A stretch of DNA of 64,000 bases from the NCBI GenBank assembly GCA_963845445.1, contig CAWJSE010000002.1:2604001-2668000 (forward strand). The letters are read 5' to 3'. The notes under the pieces are model-generated. The model was not told the origin of the DNA and ran no database searches. It was given only the letters and a program-made list of their open reading frames with translations. The DNA is from JABDBL01 sp963845445 (GTDB taxonomy: Bacteria; Cyanobacteriota; Vampirovibrionia; Obscuribacterales; Obscuribacteraceae). Made by a program: the position numbers and the translations under genes. Shown here piece after piece: positions 19,162-29,102 of this stretch; within the stretch, counting starts at the first letter, position 1, and every line of letters begins with the position of its first letter.

Positions 19162-21285
19162 ATGACCCAAGACGAATTAAGTTTAGTACCGACATCGCCA
19201 AGAAAAAAGATATCGCTTTTCCAAAAGTCGATTATCAGCCGTGCTTTAAAAGATTCAATCGTTAAACTAAATCCTGCTTTAATGGCAAAGAACCCTGTCA
19301 TGATGGTCGTGGAAGCAGGCAGCATAATAACTCTAGTTTTGTTTTTTCGCGACTTAATTATAAATACTCCCGCTAATGTTTTGATTTTTGAGGGACAAAT
19401 CACTTTGTGGCTTTGGTTTACCTTACTGTTCGCCAATTTTGCTGAGGCTATCGCCGAAGGAAGAGGAAAAGCACAAGCAGATACCTTAAGAAAGAGTCGC
19501 CAGGAAACAGTTGCTCAACGAGAAATAGGCAAAGGTAAATACGAAAGTGTTCTCGCTACCGCTTTGCAGAAAGGTGATATCGTTCTTGTTAAAGCCGGTG
19601 AATTAATACCTAGCGACGGAGAAGTAATTGAAGGAGTAGCTACAGTTAATGAAAGCGCCATTACTGGTGAATCAGCCCCAGTAATTCGAGAAAGCGGTGG
19701 CGATCGTAGCGCTGTAACTGGTGGCACAACTGTTCTTTCCGATTGGTTGCGCGTTCAAATGACCGCACAACCTGGAGAAACTTTTATAGACCAAATGATT
19801 GCTCTGGTGGAAGGAGCACAAAGGCAAAAAACACCAAATGAAATTGCTTTGAACATTTTACTGGCCGGATTAACTATTATTTTCCTGCTGGTTGTAGTAG
19901 CGCTTTTGCCATTTTCAATTTTTGCTGTGAGAGCAGGTGGTTCAGGGCAACCTTCTGATATTTTTTCTTTAATTGCCCTGCTTGTCTGCCTTATTCCAAC
20001 TACTATCGGAGGATTACTTTCCGCAATTGGTATAGCTGGCATGGATCGTGTGCTCCAACACAATGTTCTTGCTATGAGCGGCAAAGCCATCGAGGCAGCC
20101 GGTGATGTTGATACTCTTTTATTAGACAAAACTGGCACCATAACTTTAGGAAATAGACAGGCAGTGCAATTTATTCCCGCTCCAGGAATTTCTGAAAAAA
20201 TCTTAGCTGACGCTGCCCAACTCTCATCATTAGCAGATGAAACACCAGAAGGCAGGTCTATCGTTATGCTAGCTAAACAATTTGGCCTGCGCGAACGCGA
20301 GTTATCCTCCGTCAATGCAAAATTCATCTCCTTTAGTGCGCACACAAAGATGAGTGGTGTTGACCTAAACAGAAAACAGATACGTAAGGGTTCTGCTGAC
20401 GCTATTTATAATTTCGTGCAAGAGCAGGGTAAAAGCATCACCCCCGAAATAGAAAATGAAGCAAAGCAAATAGCTCAGGCTGGTGGCACTCCGCTTTTAG
20501 TCGCTGACAACGTACGGGGATTACTAGGCGTTATCTATCTCAAAGATGTGGTGAAAGGAGGATTAAAAGAACGCTTTGCTCATCTCCGCGAAATGGGCAT
20601 TCGCACTATAATGATCACCGGAGACAATCCCCTTACAGCTGCTGCAATAGCTAGTGAAGCCGGTCTTGATGACTTCCTGTCCGAAGCCACTCCAGAAAAA
20701 AAGATGCAATTGATTCGTAAAGAACAAGAAGGAGGTCGTCTCGTTGCTATGACCGGAGACGGAACAAACGATGCTCCTGCTCTGGCAGCTGCCGATGTCG
20801 GATTAGCTATGAATACCGGTACCCAGACTGCCAAAGAAGCCGGCAATATGATTGATCTCGATTCTAATCCCACTAAGTTGATTGAAGTAGTACAAATCGG
20901 CAAACAATTATTAATGACTCGTGGATCGTTGACAACTTTTTCGATCGCTAACGACGTCGCCAAATATTTCACCATACTGCCCGCTATGTTCGGTAGCCTA
21001 TATTTAATACATAATAGTTCTCATGGGCCGCTTTGGGCTCTAAATATTATGGGTCTTCACTCGGCTTATTCGGCCATTTTGGCTGCTATCATTTTCAATG
21101 CCCTGATCATAATTGCCTTAATCCCACTGGCCTTACGAGGCGTTTCATATAGTCCCATGAGCGCTCAATCTCTGTTGCAACGCAATTTATTTATTTATGG
21201 CGTAGGTGGATTGATTATTCCTTTCTTTAGCATAAAAGCCATCGACCAAATAATTGTTATGTGCGGTTTAGCTCCATTTAGCTAA
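19162..21285 (+). CDS. kdpB: KdpB, P-type ATPase catalytic subunit
   Basis: 707 residues. It hydrolyses ATP to drive K+ uptake. The actuator motif is ITGESAP, the phosphorylation site is the Asp of LLLDKTGTITLGN, the nucleotide domain has KGSADAI, and the hinge is MTGDGTNDAPALAAADVGLAMNTG. The usual seven helices are present. It lies between kdpA and kdpC with gaps of 23 and 21 bases, so it is part of the same operon. Confidence 0.98.
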   Translation: MTQDELSLVPTSPRKKISLFQKSIISRALKDSIVKLNPALMAKNPVMMVVEAGSIITLVLFFRDLIINTPANVLIFEGQITLWLWFTLLFANFAEAIAEGRGKAQADTLRKSRQETVAQREIGKGKYESVLATALQKGDIVLVKAGELIPSDGEVIEGVATVNESAITGESAPVIRESGGDRSAVTGGTTVLSDWLRVQMTAQPGETFIDQMIALVEGAQRQKTPNEIALNILLAGLTIIFLLVVVALLPFSIFAVRAGGSGQPSDIFSLIALLVCLIPTTIGGLLSAIGIAGMDRVLQHNVLAMSGKAIEAAGDVDTLLLDKTGTITLGNRQAVQFIPAPGISEKILADAAQLSSLADETPEGRSIVMLAKQFGLRERELSSVNAKFISFSAHTKMSGVDLNRKQIRKGSADAIYNFVQEQGKSITPEIENEAKQIAQAGGTPLLVADNVRGLLGVIYLKDVVKGGLKERFAHLREMGIRTIMITGDNPLTAAAIASEAGLDDFLSEATPEKKMQLIRKEQEGGRLVAMTGDGTNDAPALAAADVGLAMNTGTQTAKEAGNMIDLDSNPTKLIEVVQIGKQLLMTRGSLTTFSIANDVAKYFTILPAMFGSLYLIHNSSHGPLWALNIMGLHSAYSAILAAIIFNALIIIALIPLALRGVSYSPMSAQSLLQRNLFIYGVGGLIIPFFSIKAIDQIIVMCGLAPFS

Positions 21286-21306
21286 ACACTTACTGAGGAT
21301 TCAAGC

Positions 21307-21927
21307 GTGTTAAAACAAATATTACCATCCATCAGAGCAACGGTCATTCTTGCAATTTTAATTGGTTTGATCTTTCCAGTCTTTATTACGCTGATTGCTC
21401 AATTCTTCTTCCCCAAGCAAGCTAACGGATCGCTCATCAGAAATAAAGAAGGCCAGGCTATAGGCTCAGAATTGATTGGTCAAAAGTTCATCAAATCAAA
21501 ATACTTTCAGCCACGTCCATCAGCAGCCGGTTCCGGTTATTGCGCAGAAAGTTCTGCTGGCACCAATTTAGGACCCACTTCGTCAAAATTGATTAACGGC
21601 ATCATAGACGATGTCGAAACACTTCCTGATGAGTCTTTTCTTGGAATAAAGCAATTAGCGCAAATATATACTCGGGCAAATTTATTATTGAAAAATGAAA
21701 AACCTCCGGTTGATGCTGTAACTTACTCCGGGTCTGGATTAGACCCTCATATTAGCGAAACAAACGCTCTCTTTCAAGCACGACGAATAGCTAAAGTACG
21801 AAACTTACCCTCACAGACTTTAATAACTCTCATTCAGCAAAACACACAAGATAGAGATTTTGGCATTTTCGGTGAGCCCAGAGTCAATGTATTAAAGCTA
21901 AACCTTGCACTCGATGGAATTAAATGA
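21307..21927 (+). CDS. kdpC: KdpC subunit of the potassium-transporting ATPase
   Basis: 206 residues from a GTG preceded by GAGG. One N-terminal membrane helix (TVILAILIGLIFPVFITLI) is followed by a periplasmic domain with the family signatures IGQKFIKSKYFQPRPSAAG, GSGLDPHISE and RVNVLKLNLALD. It stabilises the KdpAB pump. The stop overlaps the kdpD ATG by four bases (ATGA), showing translational coupling. Confidence 0.97.
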   Translation: MLKQILPSIRATVILAILIGLIFPVFITLIAQFFFPKQANGSLIRNKEGQAIGSELIGQKFIKSKYFQPRPSAAGSGYCAESSAGTNLGPTSSKLINGIIDDVETLPDESFLGIKQLAQIYTRANLLLKNEKPPVDAVTYSGSGLDPHISETNALFQARRIAKVRNLPSQTLITLIQQNTQDRDFGIFGEPRVNVLKLNLALDGIK

Positions 21928-23861
21928 GCGAAAGAATCGATCCAGAAACTCTGCTTTCTCGCTTGAAGGCGCAGGAAATAAAAGATAAGCAAGGACGCTT
22001 AAAGATTTTTTTTGGGGCCACAGCAGGTGTGGGAAAAACCTACGCCATGCTCCAAGCGGCGCAAAAATTACAAGGACAAAAAATTGATGTGGTCGCAGGC
22101 TATATCGAGACACATGGCAGGAAAGAGACAGAAGCACTTTTAACGGGGCTCGAAATCCTTCCTCCAAAACTTGTTGACTATAAAGGAACACAGTTAAGAG
22201 AATTCGACCTAGATGCAGCACTAGCTCGCAAGCCTTCTGTCCTCCTTATCGATGAACTAGCTCACACCAACGCTCCTGATTCACGGCACGTGAAACGCTG
22301 GCAGGATGTTCAAGAATTGCTCGAAGCAGGAATAGATGTCTACACCACTGTCAACGTTCAACACGTAGAAAGTTTGCATGATGTGGTAGCTCAAACCACT
22401 AAAATATCCGTGAGCGAACGGGTACCAGATTCGCTCTTAGAAAAAGCGGACGAGATAGAGCTGATTGACTTACCTCCCGACGAACTTCTGCAAAGACTAA
22501 AAGAAGGAAAAGTTTATATAGAACAGCAAGCCAAAGCCGCCCTAGATAATTTCTTTCGCAAAGGCAATTTAATAGCCCTACGTGAACTAGCACTACGCTA
22601 TACAGCGGACCGGGTAGTAGCCGAAATGGAAACTTACAAAGAAGTTCACGCAATTAAAAGTCCGTGGACTACCACTGACCGCCTTTTAGTCTGTGTCAGC
22701 AGTAGTCCTTTGTCGGCTAGACTGATTCGAGCCGGCAAGCGCATGTCCGAAGCCTTACACGGCAAATTGATGGTTTTATATGTAGAAGGACCAAAGGAAG
22801 TACAATTACCGTCAAAAAATAGAAATAGGGTTATGCAAACCTTGCGACTCGCACAAGAATTAGGCGGGGAAATCTTAGAACGTGCAGGACAAAATATTGC
22901 TCAAGAGATTATGAAATGTGCAATAGAGCATAATGTCACCAAGATTATTATTGGGAAACCGGCTCGGCCAAGATGGAAAGAAATTATTTTGGGATCGGTT
23001 ATAGACGAAGTCATCCGATGTAGCGGTGCAATAGATGTTTATGTAATCACAGGCGATCAAGAAGAACTTTTGCCAACAAGCTCGCCTTCACATACCGGCA
23101 ATAATCAATCAGTTTATCTTAAAACGGTATTTATAGTAGCATTTTTTACTGGCATAGCAAAATTAATGCTGCCCTATTTTGAATTATCCAACGTAGTAAT
23201 GTCTTATTTATTGGCGATAGTAATTGTAGCTACTCGCTATGGACGCGGTGCTTCTATTCTTGCCTCGATTTTAAGCATCGCTGCGTTTGATTTTTTCTGT
23301 GTGCCACCATACTTCTCCTTTAGCGTCAGAGATACACAATATTTGGTTACCTTCTTGGTCATGCTTATCGTAGCAATGGTAATAAGCAATCTGACCGTCA
23401 CAACAAAGAAACAAGCTGAAGCAGCTAAGGTGAGAGAAACTCGCACCGCTGCTCTCTATTCAATGAGCAAAGAGCTCGCTTCAACGCTAGACATAGACAG
23501 TCTCATTTCTATTGGCTTAAGTCATACAGCAAATGTTTTTAACAGTAAAGTTGCATTGTTTATAATTACCCCTGAAGGACAGTTGTCTTTGCACACCAAA
23601 GCAGATGACACCCATAAATTAACTAATCCAAGAATTGGTGTGGCTGGTTGGGTACAACAAAATAGTCGCCCAGCAGGACTGGGTACAGACACCATACCCG
23701 GTGCCAAAGAACTGTACATACCACTTATTGGTGCACAAAAAAGCATAGGAGTATTAGCAGTCAAACCTGAGAATGAAGATGAATTCTTGTCACCGGAACG
23801 ACTTAGCTTATTAGAGTCCTTTGCCAAACAGATTGCCCTAGCTTGTGAGCGAGCACAATAA
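21924..23861 (+). CDS. kdpD: KdpD-type sensor without histidine-kinase domain
   Basis: 645 residues. In order: the KdpD N-terminal domain (Walker A GATAGVGKT, then LLIDELAHTNAP), a universal-stress-protein domain (about 250-380, ending KIIIGKPARPRWKE), the four-helix DUF4118 membrane region (about 395-490) and a GAF domain (about 505-640). The protein then ends with a normal stop. The HisKA and HATPase domains of full KdpD (about 900 residues) are absent, and no kdpE follows. The downstream 58 bases lead into a convergent gene, so this is not a simple frameshift. Kinase-less KdpD forms are known in some cyanobacteria. It probably modulates the pump or another kinase by sensing K+ or a nucleotide. 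Confidence 0.92.
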   Translation: MSERIDPETLLSRLKAQEIKDKQGRLKIFFGATAGVGKTYAMLQAAQKLQGQKIDVVAGYIETHGRKETEALLTGLEILPPKLVDYKGTQLREFDLDAALARKPSVLLIDELAHTNAPDSRHVKRWQDVQELLEAGIDVYTTVNVQHVESLHDVVAQTTKISVSERVPDSLLEKADEIELIDLPPDELLQRLKEGKVYIEQQAKAALDNFFRKGNLIALRELALRYTADRVVAEMETYKEVHAIKSPWTTTDRLLVCVSSSPLSARLIRAGKRMSEALHGKLMVLYVEGPKEVQLPSKNRNRVMQTLRLAQELGGEILERAGQNIAQEIMKCAIEHNVTKIIIGKPARPRWKEIILGSVIDEVIRCSGAIDVYVITGDQEELLPTSSPSHTGNNQSVYLKTVFIVAFFTGIAKLMLPYFELSNVVMSYLLAIVIVATRYGRGASILASILSIAAFDFFCVPPYFSFSVRDTQYLVTFLVMLIVAMVISNLTVTTKKQAEAAKVRETRTAALYSMSKELASTLDIDSLISIGLSHTANVFNSKVALFIITPEGQLSLHTKADDTHKLTNPRIGVAGWVQQNSRPAGLGTDTIPGAKELYIPLIGAQKSIGVLAVKPENEDEFLSPERLSLLESFAKQIALACERAQ

Positions 23862-23919
23862 ATCCTCAACACAAATCTGTCTAAGTACAAGCAACCCAGC
23901 TAGTTTTATTCTCAAAGTA

Positions 23920-25854
23920 TTAGCCTACGTGCACCCTTGGCCTTTTATTAGGATTGGGCTCTGCCTTGCGCAAAATTTCTCTGGTTACCGGTGCCGTTTC
24001 GCCCTCTCCCAAAATTAGATATTTAAGCATATAAACAAGTGGGTTACCTTCAGTCCAACCTAAATAGAGATGGGGCATGTTTTTAGTTTTGTCGCGTAAA
24101 TAAAGCATCAGTGCCGCCAGAGCATTTGGCACTGCAGTACTTGAACACTTTAGAATTTTATATTCACCAACTTGCTCACCAATCACATCCAGTTCCTCAT
24201 CGCCAAAGTCAGAAGCATCGCTAATTTTGACTTCAACAAAAATAATCTCGCCCTTAGAAATATTATGCAGAGCTACCGTCTCGACAGCCTTTCTTGCATA
24301 ATCCACATTTCCAGGACGATTAGCCACCAAACGAATTACCCCAGAAGAGGCCGCCTGTATAAATGAACTAGCCTCCTTGTCCAAACTCACTTTATTTATC
24401 CTTACTTCGGTGGAACGCATAATACGAGAAGCAAAAGAAGTGATCATTATCACCAGAATGAAGAATGAGGCAATTTTGATGCCATCGGGGCGCTCTATCG
24501 TATTCACAGCAGTGGTATAACAAAATACCAAGGTGAGAACAAAAAACAAAATGCGATTTATACCTTTCTCTTTAAGAGTGGTCAGAAAACAAGCAATGGC
24601 AGCAGAAGTCATAACCACCAAAACACCTGTTGCATAAGCTGCCCCTTGTGCAATTACATCCGCATTAAAAATCCAGGTTACTGCAAATGAAACGACTGTG
24701 TAAAATATAACCAGTGGACGACGTGCTTTTGCCCATTCTGGAGCCATACCAAAACGAGGCAAATAACGCGGTACCAAGCTTAACAAACCGGCCATAGCTG
24801 AAGCGCCGGCAAACCAAAGAATTAAAGCAGTACTAATATCATACGCGGTACCAAAATAGCTGCCCAAATATTGGTGAGCCAAATATGCTATGGCTCTGCC
24901 ATCTGCTTGCCCACCTGGTAAAAATTCCTTTGCTGGGATGAGAATAGTAGTACAAATAGAACTAGCTAGCAAAAAAATGCTCATTATAAGAGCAGCAGTA
25001 ATCAAAAGCTTTTTAGTATTTTTAATACGCCCTGAAAGCCGATCTTCAGTATCTTCGAGATCGCCCTTCACCAAGGGCATGACAGCAACGCCAGTCTCAA
25101 AGCCAGACAAACCCAGTGCAAGCTTGGGAAAAAGCAAGCAAGCAAGACCGATTGTTCTCCACAACGAATCATGATGAGCAGCTAATAGCTCGTGCCACCA
25201 ATCTGTGACCAGCACAGGATTATTCGATAAGTGAAACAACAAACCGTTAACTAATATGACAGCACTCAATCCTAAATAAATCCAGACTAATATAACGGCT
25301 AAACCTATAGCCTCTTTAAAGCCCTTGAGAAAAATACCGCCCAAAAGAGCTAGAAGAAATATAGTAAGAGCCATGCGATACTGTAAAACCGGTAAAAAAG
25401 TATGCTGAATCAGCGGATTTTGCACCAAGTGTGTGGCTGCGTCAGCAGCCGATAGCGTTATCGTTATTATAAAATCAGTAGCAGCAAATCCTAGCAGCAC
25501 CAAAACAAATAGCTTTCCTAGCCAGCCGGGCAAAAGCTTCTCAAGCATAGCTATGCTTCCTTGCCCACGCGGGCTCCTGCTAGCTACTCGATAATAAACA
25601 GGAACAGCACCAAATACAGTAAGCAAAACCAAAACTACAGTAGCTAATGGCGATAATATTCCGGCAGCCAAAAAAGCAATACCCGGAGCATAACTCAAAG
25701 AAGAAAAGTAGTCGACTCCAGTCAAGCACATAACTCGCCACCAGTTATCCTGCTCGCTATGGTTAACAGAAAGTCGCCTACGCATACCTTCAAGCAACCA
25801 GATTGATATTTTTTGTTTAGTTATTCCCAAATCATCTCCTGGCAGCCCTGCCAA
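23920..25854 (-). CDS. APC-superfamily permease with cytoplasmic C-terminal domain
   Basis: 644 residues with about twelve membrane helices (roughly 40-490) and a hydrophilic tail (about 490-644: FIQAASSGVIRLVANRPGNV, then FVEVKISDASDFGDEELDV). The core begins DNWWRVMCLTGVDYFSSLSYAPGIA and includes SRSPRGQGSIAMLEKLLPGW. Length and architecture parallel the KimA-like protein at 10-12 kb, but sequence signatures differ, so it is a separate subfamily usually annotated as an amino-acid permease. It converges with kdpD; a role in potassium or solute balance is suggested only by that position. Confidence 0.75.
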   Translation of the reverse strand: MAGLPGDDLGITKQKISIWLLEGMRRRLSVNHSEQDNWWRVMCLTGVDYFSSLSYAPGIAFLAAGILSPLATVVLVLLTVFGAVPVYYRVASRSPRGQGSIAMLEKLLPGWLGKLFVLVLLGFAATDFIITITLSAADAATHLVQNPLIQHTFLPVLQYRMALTIFLLALLGGIFLKGFKEAIGLAVILVWIYLGLSAVILVNGLLFHLSNNPVLVTDWWHELLAAHHDSLWRTIGLACLLFPKLALGLSGFETGVAVMPLVKGDLEDTEDRLSGRIKNTKKLLITAALIMSIFLLASSICTTILIPAKEFLPGGQADGRAIAYLAHQYLGSYFGTAYDISTALILWFAGASAMAGLLSLVPRYLPRFGMAPEWAKARRPLVIFYTVVSFAVTWIFNADVIAQGAAYATGVLVVMTSAAIACFLTTLKEKGINRILFFVLTLVFCYTTAVNTIERPDGIKIASFFILVIMITSFASRIMRSTEVRINKVSLDKEASSFIQAASSGVIRLVANRPGNVDYARKAVETVALHNISKGEIIFVEVKISDASDFGDEELDVIGEQVGEYKILKCSSTAVPNALAALMLYLRDKTKNMPHLYLGWTEGNPLVYMLKYLILGEGETAPVTREILRKAEPNPNKRPRVHVG

Positions 25855-25951
25855 TCGCTAAAGTAGTGTATTGCTTTAAAAAGTATCAAGAATAAATTTA
25901 GCAAACGTTGTATTACTTTAGATCTATACTGTCAGAGAAAATTTCCCGTAT

Positions 25952-26961
25952 ATGAGAATTGTTCGCTCGTTTTTTTCGGCATTTATTATTGTATCGAGTA
26001 GTCTAGGTTTCTATTTACCTTGCACTGCCGTTTCTAATAATACGCAAATTACCAATGCTCCGCCAGTTCCAAACAGCCAGGAACTTCCTACACAAATCTT
26101 ACGCACGGGCATTAACCTTGATGTACAGGAAATCTCCCCTAATAGTCGTCAATTAGCTGACATTATACACATCTCCCCCATACTTCAAGCTATACAGTCA
26201 CAGCGCGATCAGTCAAAAAACAATAAAGACTTACTCACCTTCGAAGATTTAAGAGATAGTCATATTCTCACGGCAAATGTAATAGATGCCATGCAGATAA
26301 TTCAAGAAACAAACTTAGCAATCGATTTCACTTTAGCTGAGATTACTGCCGAGCAGGATGCTTATCGTGATGTGCTAACGAGTTATGAAAGTAATCGCGA
26401 TAGAGCAGTATTAAAAACCAATGCTATCAGCTTTATTACAAATGGTATCTTGTGGGCGTAGCCGAAGGACTGGACGTTCCCACCTATCGTTCTCCCCGGC
26501 TTTCCATACCTTCTGGTATCAATGGCATCCTAGCCGGCATAGTTCCTTCTGTTGCGTCAATGTATGCATTGCGTCAATTAAATGGCAAAACAAGCAAATC
26601 TGAAGCGGATCCTAATATGCTAGCTAAACTATTCGACTATCCCACTAATCCCGAAGTGGAATATCCAAAATGCGTTTGGCAATTTCTAAATTTACCACCC
26701 GCAGGAGAAAATATTAATAAAACCAGGAAAGATTTGATCATTAATCGCTGGATCGAAGACAAAAATATTCCTAATTTTACCGATCGCCACACTAAAGATC
26801 TAGACATTATTACCGCCAGCATTTCTCGACCGAAAGGTTTGTCTATAGTCAATTTAAATTTACGCCAGATCATGCTAGAACAGCTCGGCGCTGAGGTTTT
26901 AAAAATGAAGCGCTTTTTGCTTGAACTATCCATGGTTATCCAAGGAGAAAAAAGGATTTAG
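25952..26961 (+). CDS. Exported protein of unknown function, split by a one-base deletion
   Basis: Begins with a signal peptide (FFSAFIIVSSSLGFYLPCTAVS). A helical region (QAIQSQRDQSKNNKDLLTFEDLRDS) ends in FITNGILWA, where the first frame stops at 26461. Adding one base near 26456 continues as VAEGLDVPTYRSPRLSIPSG and NGILAGIVPSVASMYALRQL to 26961, giving about 336 residues. The hydrophobic NGILAGIVPSVASMYAL segment could insert in a membrane. I know no characterised member. It converges with the epimerase gene (3 bases between ends). Confidence 0.65.
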
Positions 26962-26964
26962 GTT

Positions 26965-27969
26965 TCAAATCCAAACATTATCCTTTGCCCACTTAATTTC
27001 TGCTCTTAAAGCCGCTCCCAATTTGTAAGTAGGACTGAAGTCAGTCATAGCTGTCAATTTGTAAACATTTAAAGTTGCCTCGGTAGTCAGTTTATTGACC
27101 TGTTCTTCAGTTACAGGTAGACGCCCAGGCATAAATCTATCGGCTACTCTGAGCGCACCGACTAGCAATGGTTCGGGTATACTTGGAATTTTTCCATTAT
27201 GCCCTAAAGCATGCCATATCTCAGTGGATAAGTTTTTCATAGATACAGCCTCAGGATTAGCCACATTCAAAACATGTCTGCCATCGGACAATTTATCCAT
27301 ACAACTTATAATTGCTTTAGCCAGATCGCGAGAATAAATGAGACTCTTCAAGGTTGCGCCCTTTCCTATTTGCACATAATGCTTTTTACTAATGGTTTGA
27401 ATGAGTTTAATTAAATTACCACGATCCCCCTCTCCGAAAACCATGGCTGGGCGCAGATTAACTACACGACAAATGCTTGTCGGGTTTTCAAATATTTGCT
27501 CGCAATTAATTTTTGATACTGCATACGGTGTATCCCCTCTAAGCGGAGCGGTTTCTTCAACAGAAGAAAATGGCCCATTGCCATAAACAGCTGAACTACT
27601 CAGAAAAATGAATGTATTAACTTTATTTGCCTGAGCCGCTGCAAATAATTGCTGGGTTGCTCTTACATTCAACAACTCATAGTCTTGATAAGGAGCATGT
27701 GGGTTATGTACCAGTCCTGCTAAATGAATGACAGCATCACAGCCTTGCGTTAAGCTAGAATAATCCAAATCACTACACTTAGTAAAATCACATTCAACAA
27801 TTTCCAATTGGCTTAAATCGGCAAATTTATTAAACTTAGCTCTCGCTTCTCTGGGATTTCTGGCTTGCAATCTTAAACTAAATCCGTTCTTAGTTAACAA
27901 CTCAAGAACAACAGCCTGCCCTACTAAACCCGTACTGCCGGTAACCAGAATGCGGCTTCCCTTTAACAT
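26965..27969 (-). CDS. NAD-dependent epimerase/dehydratase (extended SDR)
   Basis: 334 residues. The N-terminal Rossmann motif is VTGSTGLVGQAV and the catalytic pair is in TPYAVSK (Tyr-x-x-x-Lys), after the FLSSSAVYGNG strand. These place it among nucleotide-sugar epimerases and dehydratases resembling UDP-glucose 4-epimerase (GalE-like); the precise substrate cannot be read. Its start overlaps the end of the glycosyltransferase gene by 7 bases, so the two are coupled and probably build a surface polysaccharide. Confidence 0.88.
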   Translation of the reverse strand: MLKGSRILVTGSTGLVGQAVVLELLTKNGFSLRLQARNPREARAKFNKFADLSQLEIVECDFTKCSDLDYSSLTQGCDAVIHLAGLVHNPHAPYQDYELLNVRATQQLFAAAQANKVNTFIFLSSSAVYGNGPFSSVEETAPLRGDTPYAVSKINCEQIFENPTSICRVVNLRPAMVFGEGDRGNLIKLIQTISKKHYVQIGKGATLKSLIYSRDLAKAIISCMDKLSDGRHVLNVANPEAVSMKNLSTEIWHALGHNGKIPSIPEPLLVGALRVADRFMPGRLPVTEEQVNKLTTEATLNVYKLTAMTDFSPTYKLGAALRAEIKWAKDNVWI

Positions 27970-28886
27970 GATGATTTATCTATTTGTCTTTTCTTCAAAG
28001 CTACTTTGTCTGTCTTCGGCATTCGCGCTTTAATCAAATTGACCATTACAAAAATCAATGCCCGCAATCGAATACTTGTATAAACTAATTGATTGAATAT
28101 TGGCCAATAATTTTGGGCCAAATGTTTACGATAAAACACTTCCATACCTTTATGTAAATCGAATGTGGTACCGATGGGTCGCAGTCGACTAGCCGCACCG
28201 TGACTATGATAGATCACCGCCTGCGGATTATAAAACACTTGCCAATCAGCTTTCTTTATTCGCCAGCACCAGTCTATATCTTCACCAAACATAAAAATGT
28301 CCTCGTCCAATAATCCAATTTTGTCTACTACCTTTTTCCTCACCATCATACAGCTGCCTGATAATGCATCTACCGGTGCCGCTAATTCTGGATCCATATA
28401 AGTCATATTGTATTTTGCAAATAACGGATGCCGTGGAAATAATTTACTCAAATAAGTCAGACGAAAAAAAGCTGCCTCTGGGGAAGGGAAGGCACGCCTA
28501 CAGGCTAGTTGTAGTGATCCGTCGTCATTTAAAATTTTTGGTCCAACTGCCCCACATTTTTCATTATGGTCTAAGAAGGTGGCTAATTTGCTCACCGCAT
28601 CATCTAACACTACCGTGTCTGGATTGAGCAATAAAACATACTCACCGCTTGTTATAGGAATAACCTGATTGCAAGCCTTAGAAAAACCAACATTCTTGCC
28701 ATTGGCAACAACGTTGACATAGGGGAATTCATCGGACAATATAGATAGCGACTTGTCACCGGAAGCATTGTCTACGACATAAATTTCAAAAGAATCTTTA
28801 TGCTCGTCGTTACTTAATGATTTCAAGCAGCCTCTAAGCAATTCAGGCGTGCGCCAATTAACAATTACAATGGAAACCTTAGGCAC
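27963..28886 (-). CDS. Family 2 glycosyltransferase, rhamnosyltransferase-like
   Basis: 307 residues. The GT-A fold begins VSIVIVNWRTPELLRGCLKSL. The acidic metal/nucleotide motif lies in LLLNPDTVVLDD and the acceptor region includes MFGEDIDWCWRIKKADW. This pattern is typical of rhamnosyltransferase (WbbL-like) enzymes that extend polysaccharide or O-antigen units. The start is GTG at 28886 with an AGAGGGAG ribosome site. It is the first gene of a two-gene operon with the epimerase. Confidence 0.88.
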   Translation of the reverse strand: MPKVSIVIVNWRTPELLRGCLKSLSNDEHKDSFEIYVVDNASGDKSLSILSDEFPYVNVVANGKNVGFSKACNQVIPITSGEYVLLLNPDTVVLDDAVSKLATFLDHNEKCGAVGPKILNDDGSLQLACRRAFPSPEAAFFRLTYLSKLFPRHPLFAKYNMTYMDPELAAPVDALSGSCMMVRKKVVDKIGLLDEDIFMFGEDIDWCWRIKKADWQVFYNPQAVIYHSHGAASRLRPIGTTFDLHKGMEVFYRKHLAQNYWPIFNQLVYTSIRLRALIFVMVNLIKARMPKTDKVALKKRQIDKSSC

Positions 28887-29102
28887 ATCTCCCTCTTAAT
28901 AAAGTCCTGCTTGCTTTCTATGTTCGGGAGTAGTACTCCGGTCAGCTATTATACCCTGACCTCCTTTAATATCCACGAAAGAGCGGTATACCCACCTCCG
29001 TAAATGACGTGATGCAATCTAGTGTTTTGCATAGGAGATATTTAAAAAACAAGCTAAGATTATCATGCTCGCACTATAGTCATTACAGTAGGAAAACCAT
29101 TT

